From positions 1 through 43,116 of the forward strand of contig CADCCB010000043.1 in NCBI GenBank assembly GCA_902799905.1: DNA of 43,116 nt, written 5' to 3'. This DNA comes from an uncultured Prevotellaceae bacterium. GTDB lineage: Bacteria; Bacteroidota; Bacteroidia; Bacteroidales; Bacteroidaceae. The translations under genes and the position numbers were made by a program. Within the stretch, counting starts at the first letter, position 1; each line of letters begins with the position of its first letter. Below the pieces are notes generated by a model. That model made no database searches. It was not told where the DNA came from and saw nothing but the letters and a program-made list of their open reading frames with translations. This document shows, one piece after another, positions 32,027 through 41,352 of the stretch.

Positions 32027-32980
32027 GTGGCAGAAGACTATCAGGCACTATTAGAAGAAAACCGCCAACTCAAGGAGCAGGTCAGCCAGTTGCAGGAGGA
32101 CTTGAAACTGCTGGAGCAGAACTTTGACAATATGTCGGAGGGCTATCAGGAGTCTCTGTTGCTGTTTGATACGCTCCAGGAGACTTATAACGAGTTACAG
32201 AAGACCAACGCAGAACTGGAAGTGGCCCGACAGCGTGCGGAGGAGTCATCCCGTATGAAGACTGACTTTATTCAGCAGATCTCGCATGAGATACGCACGC
32301 CGCTGAATATCCTAAGTGGGTTCACGCAGATTGTGACGACGCCAGGCATGGAACTTGACGATGCCACTAAGGCTGAGGTCAGCAAGGGTATCACAGACAA
32401 TACGGCCCGTATCACAGGCTTGGTGAACAAAATGCTGGAATTGGCTGACGCAAGCAGTCAGGCCGAACTGGAGCGTAATGACGACGTGCTGGGTGTGCAG
32501 ATTGCTGCCCAGGCAGCCGACGAATCGTGTATCACGATGGCTACCCATCTGACTTTTGACATACAAATAGGCGAGGGGGCAGACATGGTGATGCTTCACA
32601 CCAATCTTGACCAGTCTGTGCGTGCGCTGTCGTTGCTTCTCGACAATGCGATGAAGTTCACGCGCCCAGCAGAGGCCGCCCTTGGCACTGGTGCCGAGGT
32701 GAAGCCAGGGAAAGTGCTCCTTAGCGTTTGCCTTGGGGCATCTTCTGACGATCCGTCCAAACAGTTGCTTGCGTTCGTTGTCGAAGACAATGGCATCGGT
32801 GTGCCTGCTGAGGAGGCAGAGCGTATCTTCGATGAGTTTGTCCAACTCGACGAGTATTATGACGGTACTGGCATCGGCCTTACCGTTGCCCGAAGCATTG
32901 CCCGCCGTCTGGACGGTGACATCATTCTCGATACCTCTTATACTGGGGGAGCCCGCTTCGTGATGACGCTGCCTGTCTGA
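32027..32980 (+). CDS. Soluble sensor histidine kinase with coiled-coil N-terminus
   Basis: The 317 residues start at a GTG; there is no in-frame ATG nearby. A coiled coil occupies about 1-75, the dimerisation box contains KTDFIQQISHEIRTPLN (phosphoacceptor H87), and the ATPase domain shows LLLDNAMKFT, VEDNGIGVP and GTGIGLTVARSIA. There is no membrane segment, so the signal is internal or comes from a partner protein. No response regulator follows. Its position behind the RsbW/STAS pair suggests it feeds or reads that switch. Confidence 0.88.
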   Translation: MAEDYQALLEENRQLKEQVSQLQEDLKLLEQNFDNMSEGYQESLLLFDTLQETYNELQKTNAELEVARQRAEESSRMKTDFIQQISHEIRTPLNILSGFTQIVTTPGMELDDATKAEVSKGITDNTARITGLVNKMLELADASSQAELERNDDVLGVQIAAQAADESCITMATHLTFDIQIGEGADMVMLHTNLDQSVRALSLLLDNAMKFTRPAEAALGTGAEVKPGKVLLSVCLGASSDDPSKQLLAFVVEDNGIGVPAEEAERIFDEFVQLDEYYDGTGIGLTVARSIARRLDGDIILDTSYTGGARFVMTLPV

Positions 32981-33039
32981 GAATCCACCACTTAACAACA
33001 TAGATTTTTTGTGAGGTATTTTCTGAAAAGAAAGGACTG

Positions 33040-33657
33040 ATGAAGATATTTGCAGTAGGAATGAACTATCTGCAACACAATAAAGAGTTGCTTGGTTCGT
33101 TAATTAAGACAGAAGAGCCGGTGATATTCACCAAGGCCGATTCTGCACTACTGAAGGATGGGAAGCCATTCTTCGTGCCAGACTGGTCGGAGCGTGTCGA
33201 CTATGAGGCTGAGGTTGTGGTGCGCATCTGCCGACTGGGCAAGGGCATTCCTGCACGCTTTGCCCATCGCTACTACGATGCGGTGACGGTAGGCGTGGAT
33301 TTTACTGCCCGCGACTGGCAAGAGAAAGCCCGTCAGGGTGGTCTTCCCTGGGAGATCTGCAAAGGTTTCGACGGCTCGGCAGTAATCGGCGAGTGGCAGC
33401 CTTTGTCTCCAGAGGACGATGTGCAGAACCTGCGTTTCCGCCTCGACATCAATGGCGCGACGGTTCAAGAGGGGTGCACGGCCAATATGCTCTACAGGGT
33501 GGACGAACTGATAGCCTGGCTATCGCGCTTCTTCACCCTGAAGACAGGCGATCTGCTCTTCACAGGGACACCAGCAGGAGTAGGGCCGGTCAAGGTGAAC
33601 GATCATCTTCAGGGCTGGCTCGAAGACCGTAAGGTGCTGGACTTCTATTGCAAATAG
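33040..33657 (+). CDS. Fumarylacetoacetate hydrolase family protein
   Basis: The 205 residues cover the FAH catalytic fold: MKIFAVGMNYLQHNKEL, DYEAEVVVRI (metal-binding glutamates), VTVGVDFTARDWQ and TGTPAGVGPVKVND. Members hydrolyse or decarboxylate 2-oxo acids such as acylpyruvates or oxaloacetate, and the substrate here is unknown. The gene ends 9 bp before porU, an arrangement I have seen in Bacteroidales, but a link to secretion is not established. Confidence 0.87.
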   Translation: MKIFAVGMNYLQHNKELLGSLIKTEEPVIFTKADSALLKDGKPFFVPDWSERVDYEAEVVVRICRLGKGIPARFAHRYYDAVTVGVDFTARDWQEKARQGGLPWEICKGFDGSAVIGEWQPLSPEDDVQNLRFRLDINGATVQEGCTANMLYRVDELIAWLSRFFTLKTGDLLFTGTPAGVGPVKVNDHLQGWLEDRKVLDFYCK

Positions 33658-33666
33658 CGAATTGAA

Positions 33667-36600
33667 ATGAAACGACTTCTGGCCATAATCTGTATGATGT
33701 TGGGGCTGACAGCCTCAATGTCTGCACATGAATTCTTCAACCTGACGGCTGAGGAGGTCAGGATAGACTCTGTGCTGCCTTCCTTCCATTATGAATGGCC
33801 ACTGGATGGGCACTATGCTGATTCTGTCTATGAGGTCAGCATCGACTATCCTGAGTTCATCGATATGTCAGAAGCCGACATCGACCGTTATCATCACATC
33901 ACCAACGAACCTTTGGGTGCGATGCCAGTCATACAGCAGTATATTGGTGTGGCAATGAAGCGTGGCACGCTCTACGTGTCGTTTGTGCCGTTGGTGTATC
34001 GCGACGGGAAGTATCAGAAACTGGTTAGTTTCAGCCTGAGTGTCATTGCTCGTGCCAAGGAGGTGTATGCTTCAAGAGCAACGGCACCTGCTTCGGCCAG
34101 GGCAGGGCAGGCGTCCGACAGATATGCTTCCCATTCCGTCTTGGCCAGCGGTTCATGGGCTAAGATACGCGTGCCAGAGAGCGGATTCTATCAGTTGACT
34201 GATGCCGTGGTGCGTCAGGCTGGTTTTTCCAATCCGTCGCGAGTGAAGATCTACGGCTATGGCGGTGCCTTGCAGCCAGAACGTCTTACGGGTGACTACC
34301 TCACTGAGACTGACGACCTGCAGGAGGTGCCAACATGTACCTTGGGTGGCAAACGCCTGTTCTATGCCGTAGGCCCTGTCAACTGGAGTACGGCAGCAGC
34401 CCAGAAGCGGGAGCGTAATCCCTATTCAGACTATGGCTACTATTTCCTGACTGAAAACGACGACGAGCCGTTGACGCTCGATAGTGCGACCTTTGTGGGC
34501 AGTTATTACCCCATGCCCAACGACTATCATTCTCACTATGAAGTCGACGACTATGCCTGGTATCATGGCGGGCGTAACCTCTATGAAAGTACGCTGTTTG
34601 GAGAAAAGGTCTCACGCACCTATACCTTGCCCGCCTATTCAGAGGGTGGAACAGTCGTTGTTTCCATGTCGTATGGTGGGGCCTGCGAGGCCACTGTGCT
34701 AGTCAACGACTCCGTTGTGGGCACAGTCAAGGCCGCCAGGGGCAGCGGGAAATCGTTTCCTGATGATTACAGCACCGCTGCTGCCGACCAGTGGACGTTT
34801 AAATTGAGCAAGGGACTGCAAGCCAGCAATACGGTGGTGATTCGTCAGGAGTCAGGCAGCGACATGCGTTTGGACTATATCACCATTGTCAGTACTGATC
34901 CTCAACCGTTTGACTCGTCATCATTCCCTGCACCAGAATATGTCTATCGCATCACGAATCAGGATCATCATGCCGATGCGCAAGCCGATATGGTCATCAT
35001 CATTCCTATGACACAGCGATTCGTCAGTCAGGCAGAGCGCCTGAAGACATTCCATGAGACGCACGACGGGATGAAGGTGAACATCGTGCCTGCCGATGAA
35101 CTCTACAATGAGTTCTCCAGCGGCACTCCCGATGCCAATGCCTATCGCCGCTACATGAAGATGCTCTATGATCGGGCAGGGGAGGATGGCACGTTGCCAC
35201 GTTACCTTTTGCTGTTTGGCGATGGTGCCTGGGACAACCGCATGCTGTCCAGCAACTGGCGCAACACATCGCCTGACGACTTCCTGCTCTGTTATGAGAG
35301 CGAGAATTCGTTCAGCGAAGTGAGTTGCTATGTCACAGACGACTACTACTGTCTGCTTGACGACGGTGAAGGCAGCAATGTGCTGTCTGACAAGTTTGAT
35401 GCCGCCGTAGGCCGTCTGCCTGCCAGGACTCTGGAGGAAGCCACGATACTGGTTGATAAGATTGAGGCCTACAATGCCAACGAACAGGCTGGTGCCTGGC
35501 AGAATACGCTGTGTTTCTTGGCTGACGACGGCAACGCCAATCTGCACATGAACGATGCAGAGTCGGTGAGTGCGGAGGTGATGGCCGCTTATCCTGACTA
35601 TCAGTATAAGAAGATATACTGGGACACCTATACCAGAGTTGCCACCTCCACAGGCTATCGTTTCCCTGATGCCACCAGGATGATCAAGCAGCAGATGCAG
35701 GCAGGGGCACTAATCATGAACTATTCAGGCCATGGTGCTGCCTATTGCCTGTCGCATGAGCAGGTTGTCTTAGTCTCCGACTTCGCTGAGTCTGCTTCCA
35801 TGCGTCTGCCCTTGTGGCTGACGGCCTCGTGCGATATCATGCCCTTCGACGGTCAGGAAGACAATATAGGTGAAACGGCTATGCTGAACAAGACAGGCGG
35901 AGCCATTGCTTTCTATGGTACCACCCGAACGGTCTATGCCTCCTATAACCGTCCCATGAACCAGTCGTATATGCTCAATGTGCTGGCCACGGTCAATGGT
36001 AAGCGTAATACGATAGGCGAGGCAGCACGGCTGGCCAAGAACGGTTTCACGGCTGGTAGCACGTCCATGCTTATCAACAAGTTGCAGTTCACGCTGTTGG
36101 GCGACCCTGCCTTGGTGTTGGCTGCTCCCACGTTGCAGGTGGTTGTCGACAGCATCGATGGTAAGGCGGTTGGTGAGGATGCTGTGTCGTTGTCGCCAGG
36201 CTCCAGCGTCCGTGTCAGCGGACATGTGGCTGGACAGGAGAACTTCCATGGTGTGGCCACGCTGACTGTCTACGATGTGGAAAAGACCATCGTCGGCCAT
36301 AAGTATGACGATGATGCTGATGCTGCCATCACTTACAAGGAGCATACCGACGTCGTCTATGCGGGCAGCGATAGCATTCGCAAGGGACGCTTCTCCTTTG
36401 TGTTTGCCGTGCCCAGGGACATCAGTTATTCTGATGACAAGGGACTGATGAGCCTCTATGCCGTCAACGATGACAAGACGCTTGAGGCCCATGGGAAATA
36501 CAGCAACTTTACGTTGTCAGGCAATGGCGACTACAGCAACGATGGTATAGGCCCATCCATCTACTGCTATCTGAACAGCGAATCCTTCGTCAATGGAGGC

Positions 36601-37206
36601 CGTGTGAATGCTACGCCGTATTTCGTGGCACGGCTTACCGACAACGATGGCATCAATGCTGCAGGCAATGGCATCGGACATAATCTTGAACTCGTCATCG
36701 ACGGCCAGATGAGTTCAACCTACAATCTGAACGAATATTTCCAGTATGAGTTTGGCGACTACAGAAACGGTACTGTAGGCTTCAGCATCCCTACGCTCTC
36801 TGAGGGTCGCCACACATTGCTCTTCCGTGCCTGGGATATACTGAACAACTCGTCGACGGCAGAACTGTCATTCGTCGTCGATCCCAAGCAGGAGCCTACG
36901 CTGCTGAGTGTCATCTGTACCAACAATCCCACGAAGGGCGTCACCCGTTTCGTCATCAGTCACGACCGTACGGGCAGCGAGATCGATGTGGTGCTCGAGA
37001 TATTTGACATTTCTGGACGTAAACTGTGGGAGAAGTCGGAGTCTGGCGTACCTGCCAACAATACTTATGTCGTCGACTGGGACCTAACTGTGGGCAGTGG
37101 TTCCCGACTGCATACTGGTGTCTATCTCTACCGTCTGCTGGTCAGCAGTAATGGCAGTACGCAGGCAACGAATGCCAGGAAATTGATCGTGATAGGCAAT
37201 AAATGA
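33667..37206 (+). CDS. porU: Type IX secretion sortase PorU (gingipain-like C25 peptidase)
   Basis: The 1179 residues begin with a signal peptide (MKRLLAIICMMLGLTASMSA). A long N-terminal beta region is followed by the C25 peptidase domain (about 440-820) with catalytic His in YSGHGAAY (near 688) and Cys in WLTASCDIMP (near 721). Ig-like domains follow, and the chain ends with a T9SS-type fold (LEIFDISGRKLW, then GVYLYRLLVSS). PorU cuts sorting domains from cargo and attaches the cargo to lipopolysaccharide on the cell surface. The stop overlaps the porV start as ATGA, so the two are translationally coupled. Confidence rests on domain order, catalytic pair and neighbour. Confidence 0.93.
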   Translation: MKRLLAIICMMLGLTASMSAHEFFNLTAEEVRIDSVLPSFHYEWPLDGHYADSVYEVSIDYPEFIDMSEADIDRYHHITNEPLGAMPVIQQYIGVAMKRGTLYVSFVPLVYRDGKYQKLVSFSLSVIARAKEVYASRATAPASARAGQASDRYASHSVLASGSWAKIRVPESGFYQLTDAVVRQAGFSNPSRVKIYGYGGALQPERLTGDYLTETDDLQEVPTCTLGGKRLFYAVGPVNWSTAAAQKRERNPYSDYGYYFLTENDDEPLTLDSATFVGSYYPMPNDYHSHYEVDDYAWYHGGRNLYESTLFGEKVSRTYTLPAYSEGGTVVVSMSYGGACEATVLVNDSVVGTVKAARGSGKSFPDDYSTAAADQWTFKLSKGLQASNTVVIRQESGSDMRLDYITIVSTDPQPFDSSSFPAPEYVYRITNQDHHADAQADMVIIIPMTQRFVSQAERLKTFHETHDGMKVNIVPADELYNEFSSGTPDANAYRRYMKMLYDRAGEDGTLPRYLLLFGDGAWDNRMLSSNWRNTSPDDFLLCYESENSFSEVSCYVTDDYYCLLDDGEGSNVLSDKFDAAVGRLPARTLEEATILVDKIEAYNANEQAGAWQNTLCFLADDGNANLHMNDAESVSAEVMAAYPDYQYKKIYWDTYTRVATSTGYRFPDATRMIKQQMQAGALIMNYSGHGAAYCLSHEQVVLVSDFAESASMRLPLWLTASCDIMPFDGQEDNIGETAMLNKTGGAIAFYGTTRTVYASYNRPMNQSYMLNVLATVNGKRNTIGEAARLAKNGFTAGSTSMLINKLQFTLLGDPALVLAAPTLQVVVDSIDGKAVGEDAVSLSPGSSVRVSGHVAGQENFHGVATLTVYDVEKTIVGHKYDDDADAAITYKEHTDVVYAGSDSIRKGRFSFVFAVPRDISYSDDKGLMSLYAVNDDKTLEAHGKYSNFTLSGNGDYSNDGIGPSIYCYLNSESFVNGGRVNATPYFVARLTDNDGINAAGNGIGHNLELVIDGQMSSTYNLNEYFQYEFGDYRNGTVGFSIPTLSEGRHTLLFRAWDILNNSSTAELSFVVDPKQEPTLLSVICTNNPTKGVTRFVISHDRTGSEIDVVLEIFDISGRKLWEKSESGVPANNTYVVDWDLTVGSGSRLHTGVYLYRLLVSSNGSTQATNARKLIVIGNK

Positions 37207-38408
37207 GACACTATTCCGTTTATATCATGATGAAACAGACTATAAACAGACTCTTTTTGGCCTTTGGCTCTTGGCTATTGGCTGTCGGCATGGTGCAGGC
37301 GCAGGACTACAAGAACAGTACGTTCAACCCTGTTGAGCATGCCGTCATTTCCCAGACGATTGCCCCCGATGCCCGTGCTGCTGGTATGGGCGATGTGGGT
37401 GCTGCCACCGATCCTGACGTCAACTCGCAGTATTGGAACCTGGCCAAGTATCCCTTCTGCATCAGTCGTGCTGGTATCGCATTGAACTACACCCCGTGGC
37501 TGCGCCAACTTGTCAACGACATCGACCTGGCCTATGTGGCAGGCTACTACCGCATTGGCGACTATGGTGCCCTGTCTGGCTCGCTGCGCTATTTCTCGCT
37601 TGGTGAGGTCTATACCGACGTGGCTGGCGAGGATGCCTCTACCGTGGTGAAGCCCTACGAGATGTCGCTCGACGTGGCCTATTCGCGCATGCTCAGCGAG
37701 CACTTCTCACTCGGCGTTGGTCTGCGCTGGATCTATAGTGACCTGCGTTACGACTATTCTGAGGACTCGAAGCCAGCCTCTGCCTTTGCTGCTGACATCG
37801 CGATGTACTATAACAATTATCTCATGCTGGGCAACCGCGAGTGCCAGTTGGGACTGGGACTTGTTGCCTCCAACATTGGTAGCAAGATTTCCTACTATGG
37901 CGACGAGGAGAGCCAGTTCATACCTGCCAACCTTCGTCTTGGTGCATCGCTCATGATTCCCATCGACGAGTACAACCGTTTCTCCATCGCTGCCGATGCC
38001 AACAAACTGCTTGTTCCCACCGTGCCTGTTCAGTTGGTCGACGAGTCCAACTCCGACTATCAGGACCGTGTGCGCCGTGAGTATTCCGACATGGGTAGCA
38101 TCAAGGGTATCTTCACCTCGTTCAGCGATGCCCCTGGCGGCTTCAAGGAGGAGTTGGAGGAGATCCAGTGGAGCCTTGGTGCAGAGTATGTCTATCACGA
38201 CCAGTTCTCGCTTCGTGCAGGTTATCACCACGAGGCCGAGTCGAAGGGCAATCGTAAGTATTTCACCGTTGGTGGTGGCTTCCGCATGAGTGTCTTCTCG
38301 CTCGATGTGGGCTATGTCATCTCCACGGCCCAGAGCAATCCTCTCGACCAGACCCTTCGCTTCACCCTCGCCTTCGACATGGATGGCATCAAGGATTTGT
38401 TTAAATAA
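37203..38408 (+). CDS. porV: Type IX secretion outer-membrane protein PorV
   Basis: The 401-residue FadL-like beta-barrel has a signal peptide and a C-terminal half with alternating strands (FSIAADANKLLVP..., FSLRAGYHHEAESKG, FRFTLAFDMDGIKD). Early residues STFNPVEHAVISQTIAPDARAAGMGDVGAATDPD are a PorV/PorQ family mark. PorV delivers cargo from the translocon to PorU. The first ATG overlaps the porU stop. Met10 at 37230 (MKQTINRLFLAFGSWLLAVG) gives a cleaner signal peptide and may be the real start. Confidence 0.92.
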   Translation: MRHYSVYIMMKQTINRLFLAFGSWLLAVGMVQAQDYKNSTFNPVEHAVISQTIAPDARAAGMGDVGAATDPDVNSQYWNLAKYPFCISRAGIALNYTPWLRQLVNDIDLAYVAGYYRIGDYGALSGSLRYFSLGEVYTDVAGEDASTVVKPYEMSLDVAYSRMLSEHFSLGVGLRWIYSDLRYDYSEDSKPASAFAADIAMYYNNYLMLGNRECQLGLGLVASNIGSKISYYGDEESQFIPANLRLGASLMIPIDEYNRFSIAADANKLLVPTVPVQLVDESNSDYQDRVRREYSDMGSIKGIFTSFSDAPGGFKEELEEIQWSLGAEYVYHDQFSLRAGYHHEAESKGNRKYFTVGGGFRMSVFSLDVGYVISTAQSNPLDQTLRFTLAFDMDGIKDLFK

Positions 38409-38429
38409 CTTCGATCGGTCGTGATGTCT

Positions 38430-38517
38430 ATTTCTCGTTTAATCGTTTAATCGTTTAATCGATTCTTCGTTTAATCGACATCTCGATATATCGATATTTC
38501 GATATCTCGATATCTCG
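38430..38517. repeat. Array of eleven 8-bp units between porV and ispF
   Basis: In exact 8-bp phase: ATTTCTCG, TTTAATCG x3, ATTCTTCG, TTTAATCG, ACATCTCG, ATATATCG, ATATTTCG, ATATCTCG x2. The first half has a TTTAATCG core and the second half ATATNTCG, so the motif changes along the array. Bases 38486-38509 match 17314-17337 exactly. Confidence 0.87.
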
Positions 38518-38534
38518 CCTAAAAAAAATTCATC

Positions 38535-39011
38535 ATGATAAGAGTAGGACTTGGCTACGACGTCCATCAGTTAGTGGAAGGACGTGAGTTATGGATGGGA
38601 GGCATCAAGTTGGAGCATACCATGGGCCTGCTTGGCCATAGCGATGCCGATGTGTTGATACATGCCATCTGCGATGCGCTGCTTGGCGCTGCCAATATGC
38701 GCGACATAGGCTATCATTTCCCTGATACCTCGGCCGATACCCTCGGCATGGACAGCAAGATCATCCTCCGCAAGACTATTGAACTGTTAGCCTCCAAGGG
38801 CTATCGCCTGGGCAATATCGATGCCACCATCTGTGCCGAGCGTCCCAAGATGAATCCCCATATCCCTGCCATGCAGCAATGTATGGCCGAAGTTATAGGC
38901 TGCGACCCTGATCAGATTTCCATCAAGGCCACCACCACCGAGCGCCTCGGATTCACAGGCCGCCAGGAAGGCATCAGCGCCTATGCCGTTGCCCTGATAG
39001 AGCGCGATTGA
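38535..39011 (+). CDS. ispF: 2-C-methyl-D-erythritol 2,4-cyclodiphosphate synthase
   Basis: The 158 residues are full length for the trimeric MEP-pathway enzyme that makes MEcPP for isoprenoids. The zinc site is in GYDVHQL and GLLGHSDADVLIHAICDALLGA, the FPDTS loop is present, and the CDP-binding end is TTTERLGFTGRQEGISAYAVALI. No other MEP gene is in the window. It follows porV after the octamer array and precedes an M3 peptidase by 27 bp. Confidence 0.96.
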   Translation: MIRVGLGYDVHQLVEGRELWMGGIKLEHTMGLLGHSDADVLIHAICDALLGAANMRDIGYHFPDTSADTLGMDSKIILRKTIELLASKGYRLGNIDATICAERPKMNPHIPAMQQCMAEVIGCDPDQISIKATTTERLGFTGRQEGISAYAVALIERD

Positions 39012-39038
39012 CCACCAAATAACCAAAAGACATAAACT

Positions 39039-41162
39039 ATGAAGTTGACAAAAGTAATGATTACCGTGACTATTGCTTCTGCCCTGATGCAACTGTCTGC
39101 ATGTAAAGGAGAGAACAACGAGGGGAATGCGCTGCTTGAGGAGAGCACGCTGCCCTATGGTGCCCCTGATTTCAGCCGTATCAAGACCAGCGACTATATG
39201 CCTGCCATCAAGGCCGGCATCGAGCAGAAACGTGAGAACATCCAGACCATCGTCGATTGTCAGGAGGCTCCCACCTTCGAGAACACCATCGTGGCTTTCG
39301 AGCAGAGTGGCATCCTCCTCGAACGCGTCACCAACGTGCTGTTCGCCCTGACCAGTGCCGAGAAGACGCCTGAGATTGCCGACATCGAGAAAGAGGCCAC
39401 ACCGCTGCTGACCGAACTCGACAACGAACTGATGTTCAACAAGGCCCTCTTCGCCCGTGTAAAGGCGGTCTACGACAACGAGCGCGACCAGTTGGAGGGT
39501 GAAGACCTGCGACTGCTCGACGAGACCTATAAGCAGTTTGTGCGCTCTGGTGCCCTCCTCTCTGATGAGGATATGGAGACCATGAAGCGTCTGAACCTGC
39601 GTATTGCCGACCTCCAGCAGCAATGGGGCGATGCTCTCCAGGCTGCCACCAACGACGCTGCCGTATGGGTCGATAGCGAGGAGGAACTGGCTGGGCTGTC
39701 TGAGGCTGACATCGCCCAGTGCAAGCAGGATGCCGAGAAGCGTGGCGGCAAGGCTCCCTATTGCATAGTCATCGTCAATACCACGCAACAGGCTCTGCTG
39801 GCCAGTCTCGACAATCGCGACCTGCGTCGCCGTGTCTTTGAGGCCAGCGTCCATCGTGCCGACGGCACCAACGACCACAACACGTTCAGCATCTGTACTG
39901 AGATAGCCAGCCTGCGCGCTCAGCAGGCCAAGGTCATGGGCTATGACAACTATGCCGCCTATTCCCTCGAGCGCACGATGGCCAAGACGCCAGACAATGT
40001 CTATGCCTTCCTCCGTCAACTCATCAGCGACTATTCTCCCAAAGCCGATGCCGAGACAAAGGCCATCGAAGCCTATGCCAAGTTGACTGAGGGAGCCGAC
40101 TTCCAACTGGAGCCCTACGACCGTTTCTACTACTCGGCAAAGATGAAGAAAGCCATGCTCAATATCAGCGACGACGAGGTGAAGCCTTATTTCACAGCCG
40201 ACAGCGTGCTTGTCAATGGCGTGTTCTATGCTGCCAACAGGGTCTATGGCCTCACCTTCAAACAGCGTACCGACATACCCGTCTATCATCCTGACGTGAA
40301 GGTGTTCGAGGTCTTCGACAAGGACGGTAAGAACATCGCCCTCTTCTACAGCGACCTCTACCGCCGTCCCACCAAGCGTGGTGGCGCCTGGATGAGTGAG
40401 TTCCTGCGTCAGAGCCACCTGCGACAGCAACTGCCCGTCATCTATAATGTCTGCAATAGTGCCAAGGCCTCCGACGGTCAGCCCTCGCTGCTCACTTGGG
40501 ACGAGGTGACCACCATGTTCCATGAGTTTGGTCACGCCCTCCACGGCATCCTCTCCGACTGCCATTACAACTCGCTGGCCGGCACCGAGGTAGCCCGCGA
40601 TTTCGTCGAGATGCCCTCGCAGTTTAACGAGTCGTTTGCCGTCATCCCTGAGGTGTTCGACCATTTTGCCCGTCATGCTGAGACAGGCGAGCCGATGCCT
40701 GCCGAACTGAAGGAACGCATGCTGAAGAGCATCAATTTCCAGTCGGCCTATGCCCTGGGCGAGAACCTCGCTGCCACCTGTGTTGACCTGGCCTGGCACA
40801 TGCTGCCGCCCGATCAGGTGCCTGGTGTCGATCAGGCCGTGCAGTTCGAGACTGACGCCCTGAGTAGGGTAGGGCTGCTCAATCGGCAGATACCCCCGCG
40901 CTATTCCACCAGTTACTTCAACCACATCTGGGGTAGCGGCTATGCTGCCGGCTACTACAGTTATCTGTGGACGGAGGTGCTGGCTGTCAATGTTGCCGAC
41001 TGCTTTGCGCAGCGTGGTGCCCTTGATCCTGCTGTCGGTCAGTCGTTCCGTGACAAGGTGCTCAGTCGTGGCAACACCAAGGACCTCATGCAGATCTTCA
41101 CCGACTTCACAGGCATGCAGCAGCCCGATGCCTCTGGTCTGCTGAAGGCTCGTGGCCTCTGA
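39039..41162 (+). CDS. M3 family zinc metallopeptidase (peptidyl-dipeptidase Dcp-like), lipoprotein
   Basis: The 707-residue protein has a lipoprotein signal (MQLSAC) and the M3 zinc site HEFGHALHGIL near residue 494, followed by the glutamate ligand in the EVARDFVEMPSQFNE segment. It matches the Dcp/oligopeptidase type that trims dipeptides or short peptides, here outside the inner membrane. Relatives in Bacteroidales are likewise exported. The start MKLTKVMITVTIASALMQLSAC is clear. A terminator lies 30 bp downstream. Confidence 0.92.
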   Translation: MKLTKVMITVTIASALMQLSACKGENNEGNALLEESTLPYGAPDFSRIKTSDYMPAIKAGIEQKRENIQTIVDCQEAPTFENTIVAFEQSGILLERVTNVLFALTSAEKTPEIADIEKEATPLLTELDNELMFNKALFARVKAVYDNERDQLEGEDLRLLDETYKQFVRSGALLSDEDMETMKRLNLRIADLQQQWGDALQAATNDAAVWVDSEEELAGLSEADIAQCKQDAEKRGGKAPYCIVIVNTTQQALLASLDNRDLRRRVFEASVHRADGTNDHNTFSICTEIASLRAQQAKVMGYDNYAAYSLERTMAKTPDNVYAFLRQLISDYSPKADAETKAIEAYAKLTEGADFQLEPYDRFYYSAKMKKAMLNISDDEVKPYFTADSVLVNGVFYAANRVYGLTFKQRTDIPVYHPDVKVFEVFDKDGKNIALFYSDLYRRPTKRGGAWMSEFLRQSHLRQQLPVIYNVCNSAKASDGQPSLLTWDEVTTMFHEFGHALHGILSDCHYNSLAGTEVARDFVEMPSQFNESFAVIPEVFDHFARHAETGEPMPAELKERMLKSINFQSAYALGENLAATCVDLAWHMLPPDQVPGVDQAVQFETDALSRVGLLNRQIPPRYSTSYFNHIWGSGYAAGYYSYLWTEVLAVNVADCFAQRGALDPAVGQSFRDKVLSRGNTKDLMQIFTDFTGMQQPDASGLLKARGL

Positions 41163-41191
41163 TAGAGATTGGATAAAGAAGCATCATAGAA

Positions 41192-41225
41192 AGGGCGGTT
41201 ACATTGTGGCCGCCCTGTTTTCTTT
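41192..41225 (+). terminator. Intrinsic terminator after the M3 peptidase gene
   Basis: AGGGCGG (41192-41198) pairs with CCGCCCT (41210-41216), followed by GTTTTCTTT. Confidence 0.75.
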
Positions 41226-41258
41226 CTCGCCATCATCAAAATTATATTGAAAAAAGCG

Positions 41259-41298
41259 TTCACAAATTTGTGAATATCAATTATTATTATTATCTTTG
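41259..41298 (+). promoter_or_regulatory. higBA-type promoter with palindromic operator over the -33 box
   Basis: TTTG (41267-41270), 20 nt, TATCTTTG (41291-41298) is a strong promoter. The -33 TTTG lies inside the perfect 16-bp palindrome TTCACAAATTTGTGAA (41259-41274). An antitoxin dimer bound there would block RNA polymerase, the normal autoregulation of higBA modules. Confidence 0.72.
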
Positions 41299-41319
41299 TC
41301 CCCGAAAAGTGAACGAAGT

Positions 41320-41352
41320 ATGATTGTTACATTCGAAGAAGACTATCCATGA
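41320..41352 (+). pseudogene. Ten-codon remnant of a HigB toxin
   Basis: ATG at 41320 encodes MIVTFEEDYP and then stops at TGA (41350-41352). The first nine residues match the usual start of HigB/RelE-type toxins paired with HigA in Bacteroidetes. Everything after that is missing, and the stop overlaps the antitoxin start as ATGA. The toxin body has been deleted so that promoter, start and antitoxin remain. Confidence 0.6.

Noticed and set aside
38787-40925. 712-codon open frame on the minus strand opposite the M3 peptidase
   Set aside because: It is a shadow of a GC-biased real gene. The peptide has no family motif, while the plus strand carries the complete HEFGH peptidase and ispF.
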